Shown: one piece after another, positions 8,373-17,527 of the stretch
How the letters are laid out: each line of letters starts with the position of its first letter
Numbering within the stretch: position 1 is the first letter of the stretch
DNA from: UBA5216 sp043743335
GTDB lineage: Bacteria > Pseudomonadota > Gammaproteobacteria > Burkholderiales > SG8-41
NCBI GenBank assembly: GCA_043743335.1
Contig: JAYTWR010000174.1
Coordinates: 1 to 64,000 of the forward strand
Length of the DNA: 64,000 bases
Direction of reading: 5' to 3'
Notes under the pieces: model-generated
The model's input: only the letters and a program-made list of their open reading frames with translations
Database searches by the model: none
What the model was told of the DNA's origin: nothing
Position numbers and translations under genes: made by a program

Positions 8373-8754
8373 ACGCCAGCAACACCAGCGCCCACACCGC
8401 AACCGCATTGACCAGCGCGATCAGTACCGCGGCGCTGCCGATATCTTTGGCGCGCTTGGCGAGTTCGTGCCGTTCCAGCGAGATGTGATCGACGACGGCT
8501 TCCACAGCGGAATTGACGAGTTCGACAATCAGCACCAGCAGCACGCTGGCGATCATCAACGCTTTGCCGATGCCACTGGCAGGCAAGCACAACGCCAGCG
8601 GGATCAGCAACGCGGCCAACGCCAACTCCAGCCGAAACGCGCTTTCGTGCCGGTAGGCCGCTTTCAACCCGGCCAGCGAGTAAAACAGGGCACGCCAGAT
8701 ACGCCCCAAGCCGCCTACGCTTTTGTGCGGGCCACTCGGCGGCAGATAATTCAT
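8371..8754 (-). CDS. dgkA: Diacylglycerol kinase
   Basis: This small (127-residue) integral membrane kinase returns diacylglycerol to phosphatidate. It has the family blocks: YRHESAFRLE near 34-43, ELVNSAVEAVVD at 78-89 and ERHELAKRAKDIGSAAV, with three membrane helices. The ATG start is the final ATG of an AT-rich dispersed element and has no clear Shine-Dalgarno sequence. It is the last gene of the long acc operon, downstream of gcvH. Confidence 0.93.
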   Translation of the reverse strand: MNYLPPSGPHKSVGGLGRIWRALFYSLAGLKAAYRHESAFRLELALAALLIPLALCLPASGIGKALMIASVLLVLIVELVNSAVEAVVDHISLERHELAKRAKDIGSAAVLIALVNAVAVWALVLLA

Positions 8755-8785
8755 AACTAATTGATTTTATTGAATAATTTTATTT
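8751..8785 (-). repeat. AT-rich dispersed element, core copy 2
   Basis: The minus strand reads ATTCAATAAAATCAATTAG then TTATGAA, with the exact 14-base core. The terminal ATG is the dgkA start codon. Confidence 0.75.
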
Positions 8786-8788
8786 AAC

Positions 8789-9184
8789 TCAACCCAAGCT
8801 TTTGTCGTACTCCGCCGCATCTTGCAAGGCGGCGAGTTCCGTTGCGTCATTCAAGGTCATGCGAAACAGCCACGCGCCATACGGATCGCTGTTGAGGGTT
8901 TCAGGCGCGTCGGCCAGCGCGGGATTCACCGCAATCACCACGCCCGAGGCCGGCGCGTGCACGTCGGCGGCGGTTTTGACGGACTCAATCACGCCGCACG
9001 GCTCGCCCTGTTGAATGGCCGTGCCGATTTCAGGTTGCTGCACGTAAACCACATCGCCAAGTTGCTCTTGCGCGTGTTCGGTGATGCCAACAATATAGCT
9101 GCCGTCAGGCTCGGGTTTGATCCAGGTGTGGGTTTCGTGGTACTTCACATCATTGGGATTGGGATTGGGATTGAGATTGGGCAT
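8789..9184 (-). CDS. gcvH: Glycine cleavage system H protein
   Basis: The H protein carries the lipoyl arm that shuttles the methylamine group among the P, T and L proteins. Residues 12 onward match the family (KYHETHTW, then GVIESVKTAAD with lipoylated Lys70). Ahead of this is an odd Asn-Pro repeat, NLNPNPNPN, encoded by a tandem GATTGG-type DNA repeat. The usual gcvT and gcvP partners are absent from the window; instead the gene is 10 bases downstream of the DUF3426 gene in the acc operon. Confidence 0.95.
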   Translation of the reverse strand: MPNLNPNPNPNDVKYHETHTWIKPEPDGSYIVGITEHAQEQLGDVVYVQQPEIGTAIQQGEPCGVIESVKTAADVHAPASGVVIAVNPALADAPETLNSDPYGAWLFRMTLNDATELAALQDAAEYDKSLG

Positions 9185-9194
9185 AGACGTTCTT

Positions 9195-10250
9195 TCAGGT
9201 TTGCGGCGCGGGTATCAGCAACAATCCGAAGCCGCCAGCAGACAGTTCACTGACATCGAGATCAATGCGTATGGTAGTCGCAACGCTGGCAGCGATCACG
9301 GTTTTTTGCGCGTCAGCGCCGCGCAGATAGTCTTTCGGCAAAAACACGCGGCGCGCTAGGGCGTGATCAAAGCGGTCGTTGAGCACGAGGTCTATCGCCG
9401 GAAAGCCCACATCCAGCGCCGACTGGTTTTGCAGGGTCACGATCAATTGCACCAGATGCGGCTTGGCCTTGTCGAGTATCAGCATATCCGACGCCTGAAT
9501 GGTGAGCGCTGCCGGCCGTTGTAGCGGCGGCACCGTGCAATGCGCCCACTCGCACAGTTGCGCAAGTGCCGGCTTCATCGCCGGAAAGTGCGCGGCGGCT
9601 TCACTGCGAAAGGTGTGCAGCGCCTGCGCGCCCAACACTAGCGCAGCCAGCGTCGCCGCCATGGCCCACGCAGCGCCGCCACGGCGCGTCGGCGGCTCGA
9701 TGTCTTGAATGCGAATTTCTTCGGACGAGCGAAAAGCGCTCGGAGCGGGCTTCGTCGCCAGCGAGCCTGTGGCCAACATCGCGGTGATGCGTGCTTCAGT
9801 GTCGTCGACGTCGTCGACGTGTTCGACGTTTTTGGCGGGCATCGACGATTCACTGCCCGCGCCGGCAGTCGAACCCGCCGCACGGTTAGCGGGCGATGCC
9901 GATGTGTGCGCTTGTGCGGCGTTGGCCACGATTTCAAGCGGCAACGGCGGCACCGGTACGGCGGGCACATCGGGCAACATGGGCCAGTTTACCGGCGAAA
10001 AGCTGTGCGCCACAGGCGGTGAGCGGGGCGCCGTCGCTTCGTCCACGCGTATGTTGGCGGCCTCGCCAGCCTCAGCCTGCGGCGGCGGCGGCGCGCCCGC
10101 CTGCAAGGCTTCGAGCGAGGTGAGATGCACCAAACCGTCGAACACTTGCTGACAATGCCCACATCGCACTTTGCCATCACGCAAAAACAATTGGTCTGGC
10201 GTGACGTTAAACGCCGTGCTGCAGTGCGGGCATTGCGTCACCATCGACAT
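9195..10250 (-). CDS. Zinc-ribbon/DUF3426 membrane protein
   Basis: The 351-residue protein starts with an MJ0042-type zinc ribbon, CPHC and CGHC (Cys7, 10, 30, 33), then a long disordered Ala/Pro/acid-rich region, one membrane helix (AAWAMAATLAALVLGAQAL) and a C-terminal DUF3426 domain outside. Its function is unknown, but it follows prmA in many Betaproteobacteria as it does here. I chose ATG 10250 because the zinc ribbon begins at once; the longer open frame overlaps prmA. Confidence 0.85.
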   Translation of the reverse strand: MSMVTQCPHCSTAFNVTPDQLFLRDGKVRCGHCQQVFDGLVHLTSLEALQAGAPPPPQAEAGEAANIRVDEATAPRSPPVAHSFSPVNWPMLPDVPAVPVPPLPLEIVANAAQAHTSASPANRAAGSTAGAGSESSMPAKNVEHVDDVDDTEARITAMLATGSLATKPAPSAFRSSEEIRIQDIEPPTRRGGAAWAMAATLAALVLGAQALHTFRSEAAAHFPAMKPALAQLCEWAHCTVPPLQRPAALTIQASDMLILDKAKPHLVQLIVTLQNQSALDVGFPAIDLVLNDRFDHALARRVFLPKDYLRGADAQKTVIAASVATTIRIDLDVSELSAGGFGLLLIPAPQT

Positions 10251-10281
10251 GGCTGAATCCGACTCCCGTGTTTTCCCAATG

Positions 10282-11172
10282 TTATCGCTTGCGGCCCGCG
10301 AGTAACACCCACTCGTCGTCGGGCTCGGTGGTGTGCATGTCGAACCATGGCTGGTAGGCGTCGCGCACCTCCTCTGCTTGCGGTGCGAGTATGCCCGACA
10401 ACACCACATGCCCGCCCGGCAGCGTCAGCCGCGCGAGCAAGGGCGCCAATACTGTGAGCGGGTTCGCCAAAATATTGGCCACCACGACACTTGCTGGCGC
10501 TTTGACATCATCCGCCGCTGCGAAGAAGGTGGCCTCGGCTTGATTTTGCTGGGCATTGCGGTGTGCGGCAAACACCGCCTGCGGATCAATATCCACGCCG
10601 GTAGCGCTGCCGGCCCCGAGCTTCATCGCCGCGACGGTAAGGATACCGGAGCCGCAACCATAGTCGATCACGCTGTCACCGTGCTGCAAATGCGCGTCGA
10701 GCCAACGCAAACACAGGCGCGTGGTCGGGTGCGTGCCAGTGCCGAAGGCAAGACCCGGATCAAGCCGGATGTTAATGGCCGCAGCATCCACCACTTGGTG
10801 CCAAGTGGGCACCACCCACAGGCGCTGCGAGATTTTTTGCGGCGTGAATTGCGCCTGCGTGAGGCGCACCCAGTCTTGATCGTTTACGCGATCGATGCCG
10901 TACGGCGTGGTGCCGGGCAAACGCGTGGCGCGCAGCACGTCCGGCACGATTTGCGCGATCGCCCTATCTTCGTTGAACAGCGCCACCACGCGATTCACCG
11001 GCCAGTTTGAAGCGGGTGCGCTGCCCGGCTCGGCGAACAACGGCCGTTCATTGGGTGTGCCAGCGGCGGCGTCAGAAACGTCCACCGACAGCGCCCCGCG
11101 CTCGATCAGCAGATCGGACAGCGTTTCCACGCAGCGGGCATCGACGATCAGGGTGACAGCTTGCCAGGGCAT
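10282..11172 (-). CDS. prmA: Ribosomal protein L11 methyltransferase
   Basis: PrmA trimethylates ribosomal protein L11 using SAM. The 296-residue protein has the N-terminal substrate-binding domain, the conserved LDPGLAFGTGTHPTT block near 137-151, and the SAM-binding motif DYGCGSGIL at 170-178, followed by NILANPL as the active-site loop. It follows accC with a spacer of about 80 bases, which contains a 13-14 bp tandem duplication (near 11187-11213). Confidence 0.96.
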   Translation of the reverse strand: MPWQAVTLIVDARCVETLSDLLIERGALSVDVSDAAAGTPNERPLFAEPGSAPASNWPVNRVVALFNEDRAIAQIVPDVLRATRLPGTTPYGIDRVNDQDWVRLTQAQFTPQKISQRLWVVPTWHQVVDAAAINIRLDPGLAFGTGTHPTTRLCLRWLDAHLQHGDSVIDYGCGSGILTVAAMKLGAGSATGVDIDPQAVFAAHRNAQQNQAEATFFAAADDVKAPASVVVANILANPLTVLAPLLARLTLPGGHVVLSGILAPQAEEVRDAYQPWFDMHTTEPDDEWVLLAGRKR

Positions 11173-11250
11173 TTTTTGGTTTGGGTTGAGAGCAGCGGGG
11201 TGAGAGCAGCGGGTTGGGCGTGCGGCGTTGGGTTACGCGTTCCTGAATGC

Positions 11251-12609
11251 TCAATCGGCTCGCATCACCAGTTTAGCCAGCTTTTCTTCAAGGTAATGAA
11301 TGCTCGTGCCGCCACGCATGAATGCCGCATCGCGCAACAAATCCTGATGCAGCGGGATATTGGTTTTGATGCCTTCGATCACGGTTTCCGACAGCGCGAT
11401 AGACAAGCGTGCAATGGCCTGCTCGCGCGTGTCGCCGTAGGCAATGATTTTGCCGATCAGCGAATCATAATTCGGCGGCACCGTATAGCCACTGTAGGCA
11501 TGCGAATCCACGCGTATGCCGGGACCGCCGGGCATGTGCAACGAGGTAATGCGGCCCGGACTGGGCGTGAATTTGTAGGGGTCTTCGGCGTTGATGCGAC
11601 ATTCGATGGAATGGCCCGACAATGTCACTTCGCGCTGGCGCAGCGCGAGTTTTTCGCCGGCGGCGATGCGAATTTGCATTTGCACCAGATCGAGGCCGGT
11701 AATCATTTCCGTCACCGGATGTTCGACCTGCAAACGCGTGTTCATTTCAATGAAGAAAAACTCGCCGCCTTCATATAAAAACTCAAACGTGCCCGCGCCT
11801 TCATACCCTATTTTGCGGCAGGCTTCGGCACAACGCTCGCCGGTGCGTATGCGCGCACGCGAGTTGAGCAAAGGCGCAGGCGCTTCTTCAATGATTTTTT
11901 GATGGCGACGCTGCATGGAGCAATCGCGGTCACCCAGATAGAGCGCGTTCTTGTGCTTGTCGGCGATCACTTGGATTTCAATGTGTCGCGGACGCTCTAG
12001 AAATTTCTCCATATAAATCATGGGGTTATTGAACGCCGCTTGCGCCTCGCTACGCGTGGTGTTGGCGGCATTCAACAGCGCGGCCTCGGTGTGCACCACA
12101 CGCATGCCGCGCCCGCCGCCGCCGCCCGATGCCTTGAGGATCACCGGGTAACCGATTTCACGCGCGATTTTGATGATTTCTTTAGGATCGTCGGGCAACG
12201 CGGTGTCGATGCCGGGCACCACCGGCACGCCCGCTTTTTTCATGGCGTTTTTAGCGCTGACTTTATCGCCCATCAGACGGATGGTTTCCGCGCGCGGGCC
12301 AATGAAGACAAATCCGCTTTTGTCTACACGCTCGGCAAAATCGGCGTTCTCCGACAAAAAACCGTAGCCCGGATGTATCGCTTCGGCGTCCGTAACTTCC
12401 GCCGCGCTGATAATCGCTGGCACATTGAGGTAACTCGCCGCAGAGGCTGCCGGGCCGATGCACACCGACTCATCAGCAAGCTTTACATATTTGGCCTCGG
12501 CATCCGCTTCGGAATGCACCACCACGGTCTTGATGCCCATTTCACGGCACGCGCGCTGGATACGCAGCGCGATTTCGCCGCGATTCGCAATAAGGATTTT
12601 TCCGAACAT
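11251..12609 (-). CDS. accC: Acetyl-CoA carboxylase biotin carboxylase subunit
   Basis: AccC carboxylates the biotin on AccB with ATP and bicarbonate, the first half-reaction of fatty-acid synthesis. The 452-residue protein begins FGKILIANRGEIALRI, has the ATP-grasp glycine loop KASGGGGGRGMR, and the catalytic EMNTRLQVEHPVTE block. Length and order are normal. It lies 90 bases downstream of accB. That spacer contains a short TTCAGGA repeat. Confidence 0.98.
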   Translation of the reverse strand: MFGKILIANRGEIALRIQRACREMGIKTVVVHSEADAEAKYVKLADESVCIGPAASAASYLNVPAIISAAEVTDAEAIHPGYGFLSENADFAERVDKSGFVFIGPRAETIRLMGDKVSAKNAMKKAGVPVVPGIDTALPDDPKEIIKIAREIGYPVILKASGGGGGRGMRVVHTEAALLNAANTTRSEAQAAFNNPMIYMEKFLERPRHIEIQVIADKHKNALYLGDRDCSMQRRHQKIIEEAPAPLLNSRARIRTGERCAEACRKIGYEGAGTFEFLYEGGEFFFIEMNTRLQVEHPVTEMITGLDLVQMQIRIAAGEKLALRQREVTLSGHSIECRINAEDPYKFTPSPGRITSLHMPGGPGIRVDSHAYSGYTVPPNYDSLIGKIIAYGDTREQAIARLSIALSETVIEGIKTNIPLHQDLLRDAAFMRGGTSIHYLEEKLAKLVMRAD

Positions 12610-12699
12610 GGTTGTTCAGGATTCAGGATTGAACACTAGGAACCTGGTGACGGAGAAAACCGTTTCGCAATGCTGCATCCTTAACCCTAAATCTTGGGA

Positions 12700-13155
12700 T
12701 CAAGCAATCACCATCAGCGGCTGCCCATATTCCACCGGCTCGCCGTTTTCGACGAGGACTTCCTTGACCACGCCATCAGCGCCCGCTTCGATTTCGTTGA
12801 GCAATTTCATGGCCTCAATCATACAAACCGTTTCGCCGGTTTTGACGGTCTGCCCCAATTCGACAAACGGTTTGCCGCCGGGCGACGACGAGCGGTAAAA
12901 CGTGCCTACCATGGGCGATTTGAGAACGAATCCGGCGGGTTCAGCGGGCGCTTCCGGTGCACCCGCTGCTGGGGTGGCCAGCTCAACGCCTGTCAGGGCG
13001 GACGGCAAAACCACCGGCGCAGCCACTACTGGGTGATGGGTCACCACAGCACTGCGGCTGATGCGCACGCGCTCTTCGCCTTCGGTGATTTCCAGCTCGG
13101 TAATATCGGATTGCTGGACCAGATCGATCAGGGTTTTTACTTTTCGTAAGTCCAT
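12700..13155 (-). CDS. accB: Biotin carboxyl carrier protein of acetyl-CoA carboxylase
   Basis: The 151-residue carrier has an N-terminal domain (MDLRKVKTLIDLVQQSDITE), an Ala/Pro linker, and a C-terminal biotinyl domain with EAMKLLNE; biotin attaches to Lys117. AccB and AccC form the biotin carboxylase half of the enzyme; accA and accD are not in this window. It is 14 bases downstream of aroQ. Confidence 0.97.
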   Translation of the reverse strand: MDLRKVKTLIDLVQQSDITELEITEGEERVRISRSAVVTHHPVVAAPVVLPSALTGVELATPAAGAPEAPAEPAGFVLKSPMVGTFYRSSSPGGKPFVELGQTVKTGETVCMIEAMKLLNEIEAGADGVVKEVLVENGEPVEYGQPLMVIA

Positions 13156-13169
13156 GATTTTATTCTACT

Positions 13170-13631
13170 TTATTTACTTTCGAACGAATGACCCAACGCG
13201 TAAGCCAGCGCTAACGCATAGCCCTTGGCACCAAGGCCGCTGATGATGCCCACCGCGATATCGGTGAAATACGAATGCTGCCGGAACGCCTCGCGCGCAA
13301 ACACGTTCGACAAATGCACTTCAATGAACGGAATGCGCACCGCCGCCAGCGCGTCGCGCATGGCCACGCTGGTGTGCGTGTACGCCGCCGGATTGATAAT
13401 GATGAAATCCACCCCGTCGCGCGACGCTTGCTGAATGCGATTCACCAAGTCGGATTCGGCATTGCTTTGAAAAGCCGCCAAGCTCGCGCCACCGGCCTGC
13501 GCCTGCTGCGCCAAGCGCTTTTCAATCGACGCTAGGGTATCGCCGCCGTAAATCTCCGGCTCGCGCGTACCCAGCAGATTCAGATTGGGGCCGTTGAGCA
13601 ACAGTATATTTTTGTGATTTTTGCTGGACAT
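13170..13631 (-). CDS. aroQ: 3-dehydroquinate dehydratase, type II
   Basis: AroQ converts 3-dehydroquinate to 3-dehydroshikimate in the shikimate pathway. The 153-residue protein has the type II signature NGPNLNLLGTREPEIYGG (about 13-30), with the catalytic Arg and Tyr in the flexible loop, and the EVHLSN block carrying the catalytic His. aroQ directly upstream of accBC is the usual betaproteobacterial order. Confidence 0.97.
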   Translation of the reverse strand: MSSKNHKNILLLNGPNLNLLGTREPEIYGGDTLASIEKRLAQQAQAGGASLAAFQSNAESDLVNRIQQASRDGVDFIIINPAAYTHTSVAMRDALAAVRIPFIEVHLSNVFAREAFRQHSYFTDIAVGIISGLGAKGYALALAYALGHSFESK

Positions 13632-13782
13632 GCGTAAACCACCCTCCCACCGCTGATGATCAGACTTCTGCGGAAGATGATACCACTTTGCGCAAAATTA
13701 GTGACTTTTACGAGGAAAATAAGAGGGAATGCGGGGATGCGTGGCGAACGAACAGCGGCTTTTCCGCGTGACGTCAGCGCCA

Positions 13783-14313
13783 CTACAGCAGCGGGGAAAG
13801 CAGCGCCTCCAGTTTTTCCTGCGTTAATCCACCCAATTCGGTCGCCACAATCTGCCCTTTACGATCAAAAATGATCGTGTACGGCAATACGCGCCGTTTA
13901 TTGCCCGCCAGCCGAGAAACCTCTACAGCGTCAAAGGTGCCAATTAAGTTAGGGTAATTTATCGAGTAGTTACGTGCAAATTCACTGGTTTTATCCACTT
14001 GATCTACGGAGATACCAACAAATTGCAGACCGTTAGCGGCATAACGCTCTTGTAATTGCACGAATATCGGGATTTCCTTGCGGCAGGGCTCGCACCACGT
14101 TGCCCAAAAGTTGACTACCAACACCTTGCCACGCCATTGCGCCACTGGTTGTGGTTTACCTTGCAGGTCGGGCAAGGTAATCCCATAAATCGCCTCAGCC
14201 GCACTTTGCTCCGGCGCTGTGCTGTGCTGCATCGTGCTAAACCACAGGCCCGCGCCAAACGCGACCAAGGCAACGAACACATACAGCGAATAACGGGCGA
14301 TACGATTAGACAA
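13783..14313 (-). CDS. TlpA-like thioredoxin-fold protein
   Basis: The 176-residue protein has an N-terminal signal anchor (about 8-28) and a TlpA/ResA-type thioredoxin fold with the active site WCEPC (Cys74 and Cys77) in NFWATWCEPCRKEIP. It would act as a membrane-tethered periplasmic thiol reductant. Its position 52 bases downstream of dsbD suggests that DsbD supplies its electrons. The start is TTG at 14313, the only reasonable start ahead of the anchor. Confidence 0.88.
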   Translation of the reverse strand: MSNRIARYSLYVFVALVAFGAGLWFSTMQHSTAPEQSAAEAIYGITLPDLQGKPQPVAQWRGKVLVVNFWATWCEPCRKEIPIFVQLQERYAANGLQFVGISVDQVDKTSEFARNYSINYPNLIGTFDAVEVSRLAGNKRRVLPYTIIFDRKGQIVATELGGLTQEKLEALLSPLL

Positions 14314-14365
14314 TTTTGCCGACAGATAGCTGAAATTAGCGTCAATAAGAAAATAATGGCGAAAA

Positions 14366-16225
14366 TCAGAACTTCAGTGCTTCATCCAGCACGCCAACGA
14401 ATTTTTCAGCATTCTGAAAGCCAATGACACGCAATCCATTGATTTCATTACCTTTTTTATCAAAGAAGATGATTCCGGGCGGCCCAAACAAGCGGAAGCG
14501 CTTGAGCAGCGCCTGATGTTCCGCAGTATTTGCCGTGACGTCGGCCTGCACCTTGACCATGCCCGCCAAGCGTTGCTGCACTTGCGTGTCGGTAAAGGTA
14601 AATCGCTCCATTTCCTTGCAGGATACGCACCAATCCGCGTAAAAATCGAGCAAGACGGGCTTGCCGGTCGCGGTAGCGGCTTTGACCGCCGCATCCAGCT
14701 CGGCGCCAGTGGATACGCGCTTAAACAGGGGCTCACTCACGGCAGGCGCACCCGCTTTGCCCGCTGCGACTAAGCCTGACAGCGGCTGCAGCACGTCTTT
14801 GGCTCCAGAAAACGCCCCCACCAGATACGCTGCGCCAGCGAGCAAAGCGACAACACCCAAGCCTTTGCCGAAACGCTGCAAACCGTGTGCGCCTTGTATG
14901 CCTTGTGCGCCTTGTGCGTCTTGCGGCAGCGGATCGATCACGCGCAAATACACGGCGGTCACAATCAGCAGCGCGGCCCACGCCAGCATTTGCACCGCCA
15001 CCGGCAGCAGCGGCGACACCAAATAAATGGCCACCGCTAGCAGCAGCACGCCGAAAAAGCGTTTGACGGCATCCATCCACGGCCCCGCCTTGGGCAACAG
15101 CGCGCCAGCTGACGCGCCCACCGCCAAGAGCGGCACGCCCATGCCCAACGCCAGGGCAAACAGCGCCACGCCACCGAGCACGCCATCGCGGCTTTGGCTG
15201 ATGTAGAGCAGCGCGCCCGCCAGCGGCGCCGCCACGCAGGGGCCGACAATCAGCGCGGACAGCGCACCCATGGTGAAAACCCCGGCGTAGCGTCCGCCGG
15301 GCAGCCGGTTAGAGGTTGCGCTCAAGCGCGCCTGCAAACCGGCAGGCAACTGCAATTCGTAAAAACCGAACATGGACAGGGCCAGCCAGACAAATACCAG
15401 CGCAAAGCTCCCCAGCACCCACGGATTTTGCAGCGCCGCCGACAGCATAGCGCCCGACAACCCAGCAGCCACGCCGGCCATTGCATAGGTGATTGCCATG
15501 CCCAGCACATACGCCGCTGACAACGCAAACCCTTGCATACGCGTCACCGGCTGCCCGCGCCCGACGATAATGCCCGACAAAATCGGGATCATCGGCAGCA
15601 CACACGGCGTAAACGTCAGCAACAGCCCGAAGCCGAAAAAGCTCGCGATCAGCCAGCCGAAGCCGCCGTGGAACAAGGCGGCAATGCGTGAATCTTCCGC
15701 GACCGGCGGTGGACCCGATGTGCCTTGCTCCATCAAACGCGCCAGCGGATCTGCCCCGGCCTTCGCGGTGACGATCCCACCCGCTGGCATCGCCCCGCCC
15801 GCCATCGCGAGCTGAATTTTGCTGTCCATCGGCACGTAGCACACGCCTGAGTCGGCGCAGCCCTGCGACGTGACATTGAGCGCCACTTTGCCGTCAGCGG
15901 CGGCTTCCACCGGTACCACGATTTTCAATTCGCCGCGATGTGTTTGCACCTCGCCGAAAAACTCATCCTTCTTCTTTTTGCCTTCGGGAATTTGCGCCGC
16001 GCCCAGCTTCACCCCCGCCGGTTCTGCGGCAAACGCAAAGCGCTCGCGATACAGGTAATAGCCGTCGGCGATTTGGTAGCGCACTTCAATGTTCGCGGCG
16101 TCCAGCACGCGCGCGGAAAAGCGAAACGCCTTTTCCGGCTCTAGCAAATCCGGCTGCGCCGCCTGCGCCCATAAGGGGACAAATATAAAACACAATAAAA
16201 TCAAATAGTTACGAATATTTCGCAT
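14366..16225 (-). CDS. dsbD: Thiol:disulfide interchange protein DsbD
   Basis: DsbD moves electrons from cytoplasmic thioredoxin to periplasmic partners. The 619-residue protein has a signal peptide, the periplasmic alpha domain with Cys123 and Cys129 (QGCADSGVCY), a multi-helix membrane domain with FTPCVLPMIP, and a C-terminal thioredoxin domain with WCVSCKEM. A cytoplasmic loop contains a short GAQGIQGAHG repeat from a 9-bp DNA repeat (around 14889-14925). The first ~15 codons are AT-rich and match those of tolB at the DNA level. The ATG shares one base with the cutA stop. Confidence 0.96.
   Translation of the reverse strand: MRNIRNYLILLCFIFVPLWAQAAQPDLLEPEKAFRFSARVLDAANIEVRYQIADGYYLYRERFAFAAEPAGVKLGAAQIPEGKKKKDEFFGEVQTHRGELKIVVPVEAAADGKVALNVTSQGCADSGVCYVPMDSKIQLAMAGGAMPAGGIVTAKAGADPLARLMEQGTSGPPPVAEDSRIAALFHGGFGWLIASFFGFGLLLTFTPCVLPMIPILSGIIVGRGQPVTRMQGFALSAAYVLGMAITYAMAGVAAGLSGAMLSAALQNPWVLGSFALVFVWLALSMFGFYELQLPAGLQARLSATSNRLPGGRYAGVFTMGALSALIVGPCVAAPLAGALLYISQSRDGVLGGVALFALALGMGVPLLAVGASAGALLPKAGPWMDAVKRFFGVLLLAVAIYLVSPLLPVAVQMLAWAALLIVTAVYLRVIDPLPQDAQGAQGIQGAHGLQRFGKGLGVVALLAGAAYLVGAFSGAKDVLQPLSGLVAAGKAGAPAVSEPLFKRVSTGAELDAAVKAATATGKPVLLDFYADWCVSCKEMERFTFTDTQVQQRLAGMVKVQADVTANTAEHQALLKRFRLFGPPGIIFFDKKGNEINGLRVIGFQNAEKFVGVLDEALKF
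16193..16225 (+). repeat. AT-rich dispersed element, diverged copy in the dsbD start
   Basis: The plus strand reads CAATAAAATCAAATAGTTAC then GAATATTTCGCAT, ending at the dsbD start. It is opposite to the gene and encodes its signal peptide. Confidence 0.5.
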
Positions 16226-16569
16226 TATGCTTCCCTGAGTTCACCGCCGGTCTCACGCGCCACCCATTGCAGGTAGCCGGGCAAACCGGACGCGAGTGGG
16301 ACTGCGATAATTTCCGGAAGTTCGTGTGGATGCAGGCGCTGAATCAGGTTTTCAACGGACGCATACCGCGCGCGCGTGGTTTTAATCAGCAGCGGAATTT
16401 CTTCTGCGGTTTCAACCACGCCCTGCCAGCGGTACACCGATACACACGGGGCGAGGATGTTGACGCACGCTGCCACGCTTTCATCCACCAACGCATGCGC
16501 AATCTTGTCCGCCACCGTGCGGTCAGGCGCGTTGGTGAACACCAGCCATACGTCGTCGAGTGACGTCAT
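16225..16569 (-). CDS. cutA: Divalent cation tolerance protein CutA
   Basis: CutA1 is a small trimeric, PII-like protein implicated in copper and other metal tolerance. The 114 residues include the conserved ACVNILAPCVSVYRWQG strand-turn and EEIPLLIKT block. cutA next to dsbD is a widespread arrangement. It overlaps the upstream epimerase gene by four bases and dsbD by one, so all three are translated in a coupled way. Confidence 0.95.
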   Translation of the reverse strand: MTSLDDVWLVFTNAPDRTVADKIAHALVDESVAACVNILAPCVSVYRWQGVVETAEEIPLLIKTTRARYASVENLIQRLHPHELPEIIAVPLASGLPGYLQWVARETGGELREA

Positions 16570-17519
16570 GGCTGCGACGCGGAGGGCTTACCAGCGATCA
16601 CCAGCCCCGCTTGTAACCCCGCTGGCAACCCTTCATACACGCTTGGATAACGCAAGCGAAAGCGCAATTCCTGCTTCAACCGCTGGTTGCTCAAGCGCCG
16701 CGACTCACTCATGAACGACAGCAGGTTTTCCGGAATGACGCGCGCCGCCTCACTGCGCGCCACGCGCGGCGGCCGGGGCATGCCGTGACGATCTGCCACC
16801 AAATCAAAATAATCACCCATCTTTTGCGGCAAATCGTCCACCGCGTTGTAGGTGCGGCCCGGTGTTGCGCGATTGAGCGCCGCCACCACCATGCGCGCGA
16901 GATCGTCGGCATGCACATGGTTCACAAAACCGTCGTCCGCATCTGCCAGCGCTGGCGTGCCGCGCGCCAGCCGCGCCAGCGGCAAACGGTCGGCGGCATA
17001 AATACCGGGGACGCGCAGTATCGACACCACCACACCGCTGCGCACGCCCCAGGCACGCAGCCGCCGTTCGGCATCCACGCGCCGCCGCGCGCGCGCGGTT
17101 TGCGGTTGCGGCGCGCGTGTCTCGGCCACCACCGCGCCGCCGCAATCACCATACACGCCGCTGGTGCTTATATAGACAAAGTGCTGTGGTAAACTAGCCC
17201 TCAACTTTTTGGGCCTGCGTGCATTCGGTTGATACATCAAAGCAGCAATCAAATGCGCGGTGCGCGTGTCGGCGACACCTTGCGACGGCGGCGGTGCCAG
17301 ATGCACCACGTCATGTGCAATACCGGCGATGGACGAGAGCGACTGCGGATGATCCAAATCTCCCACCACCGGCGTCACTCCCAGCGCGCGCAGGTTCGCA
17401 CAGTGCGCGGCGTCGCGCGTCAGTGCATAAATGCGATATCGCGCGCGCGCCAACGGTATCAAACGCAAGCCCACATCGCCACAGCCGATAATCAGTAACC
17501 GTCTCATAGAGCGAAGCAT
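16566..17519 (-). CDS. NAD(P)-binding epimerase-like protein
   Basis: The 317-residue protein opens with a Rossmann motif LLIIGCGDVGLRL (about 8-20) and has the FVYISTSGVYGDCGG segment with the SDR Tyr, as in extended short-chain dehydrogenases of the YeeZ type. The Lys of the usual YxxxK is not obvious, so activity is uncertain. It is the first gene of the long minus-strand operon that runs through cutA, dsbD and accBC to dgkA, diverging from the ferredoxin reductase gene only nine bases away. Promoters for both must therefore lie inside the coding sequences. Confidence 0.82.
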   Translation of the reverse strand: MLRSMRRLLIIGCGDVGLRLIPLARARYRIYALTRDAAHCANLRALGVTPVVGDLDHPQSLSSIAGIAHDVVHLAPPPSQGVADTRTAHLIAALMYQPNARRPKKLRASLPQHFVYISTSGVYGDCGGAVVAETRAPQPQTARARRRVDAERRLRAWGVRSGVVVSILRVPGIYAADRLPLARLARGTPALADADDGFVNHVHADDLARMVVAALNRATPGRTYNAVDDLPQKMGDYFDLVADRHGMPRPPRVARSEAARVIPENLLSFMSESRRLSNQRLKQELRFRLRYPSVYEGLPAGLQAGLVIAGKPSASQP

Positions 17520-17527
17520 TTTACGCC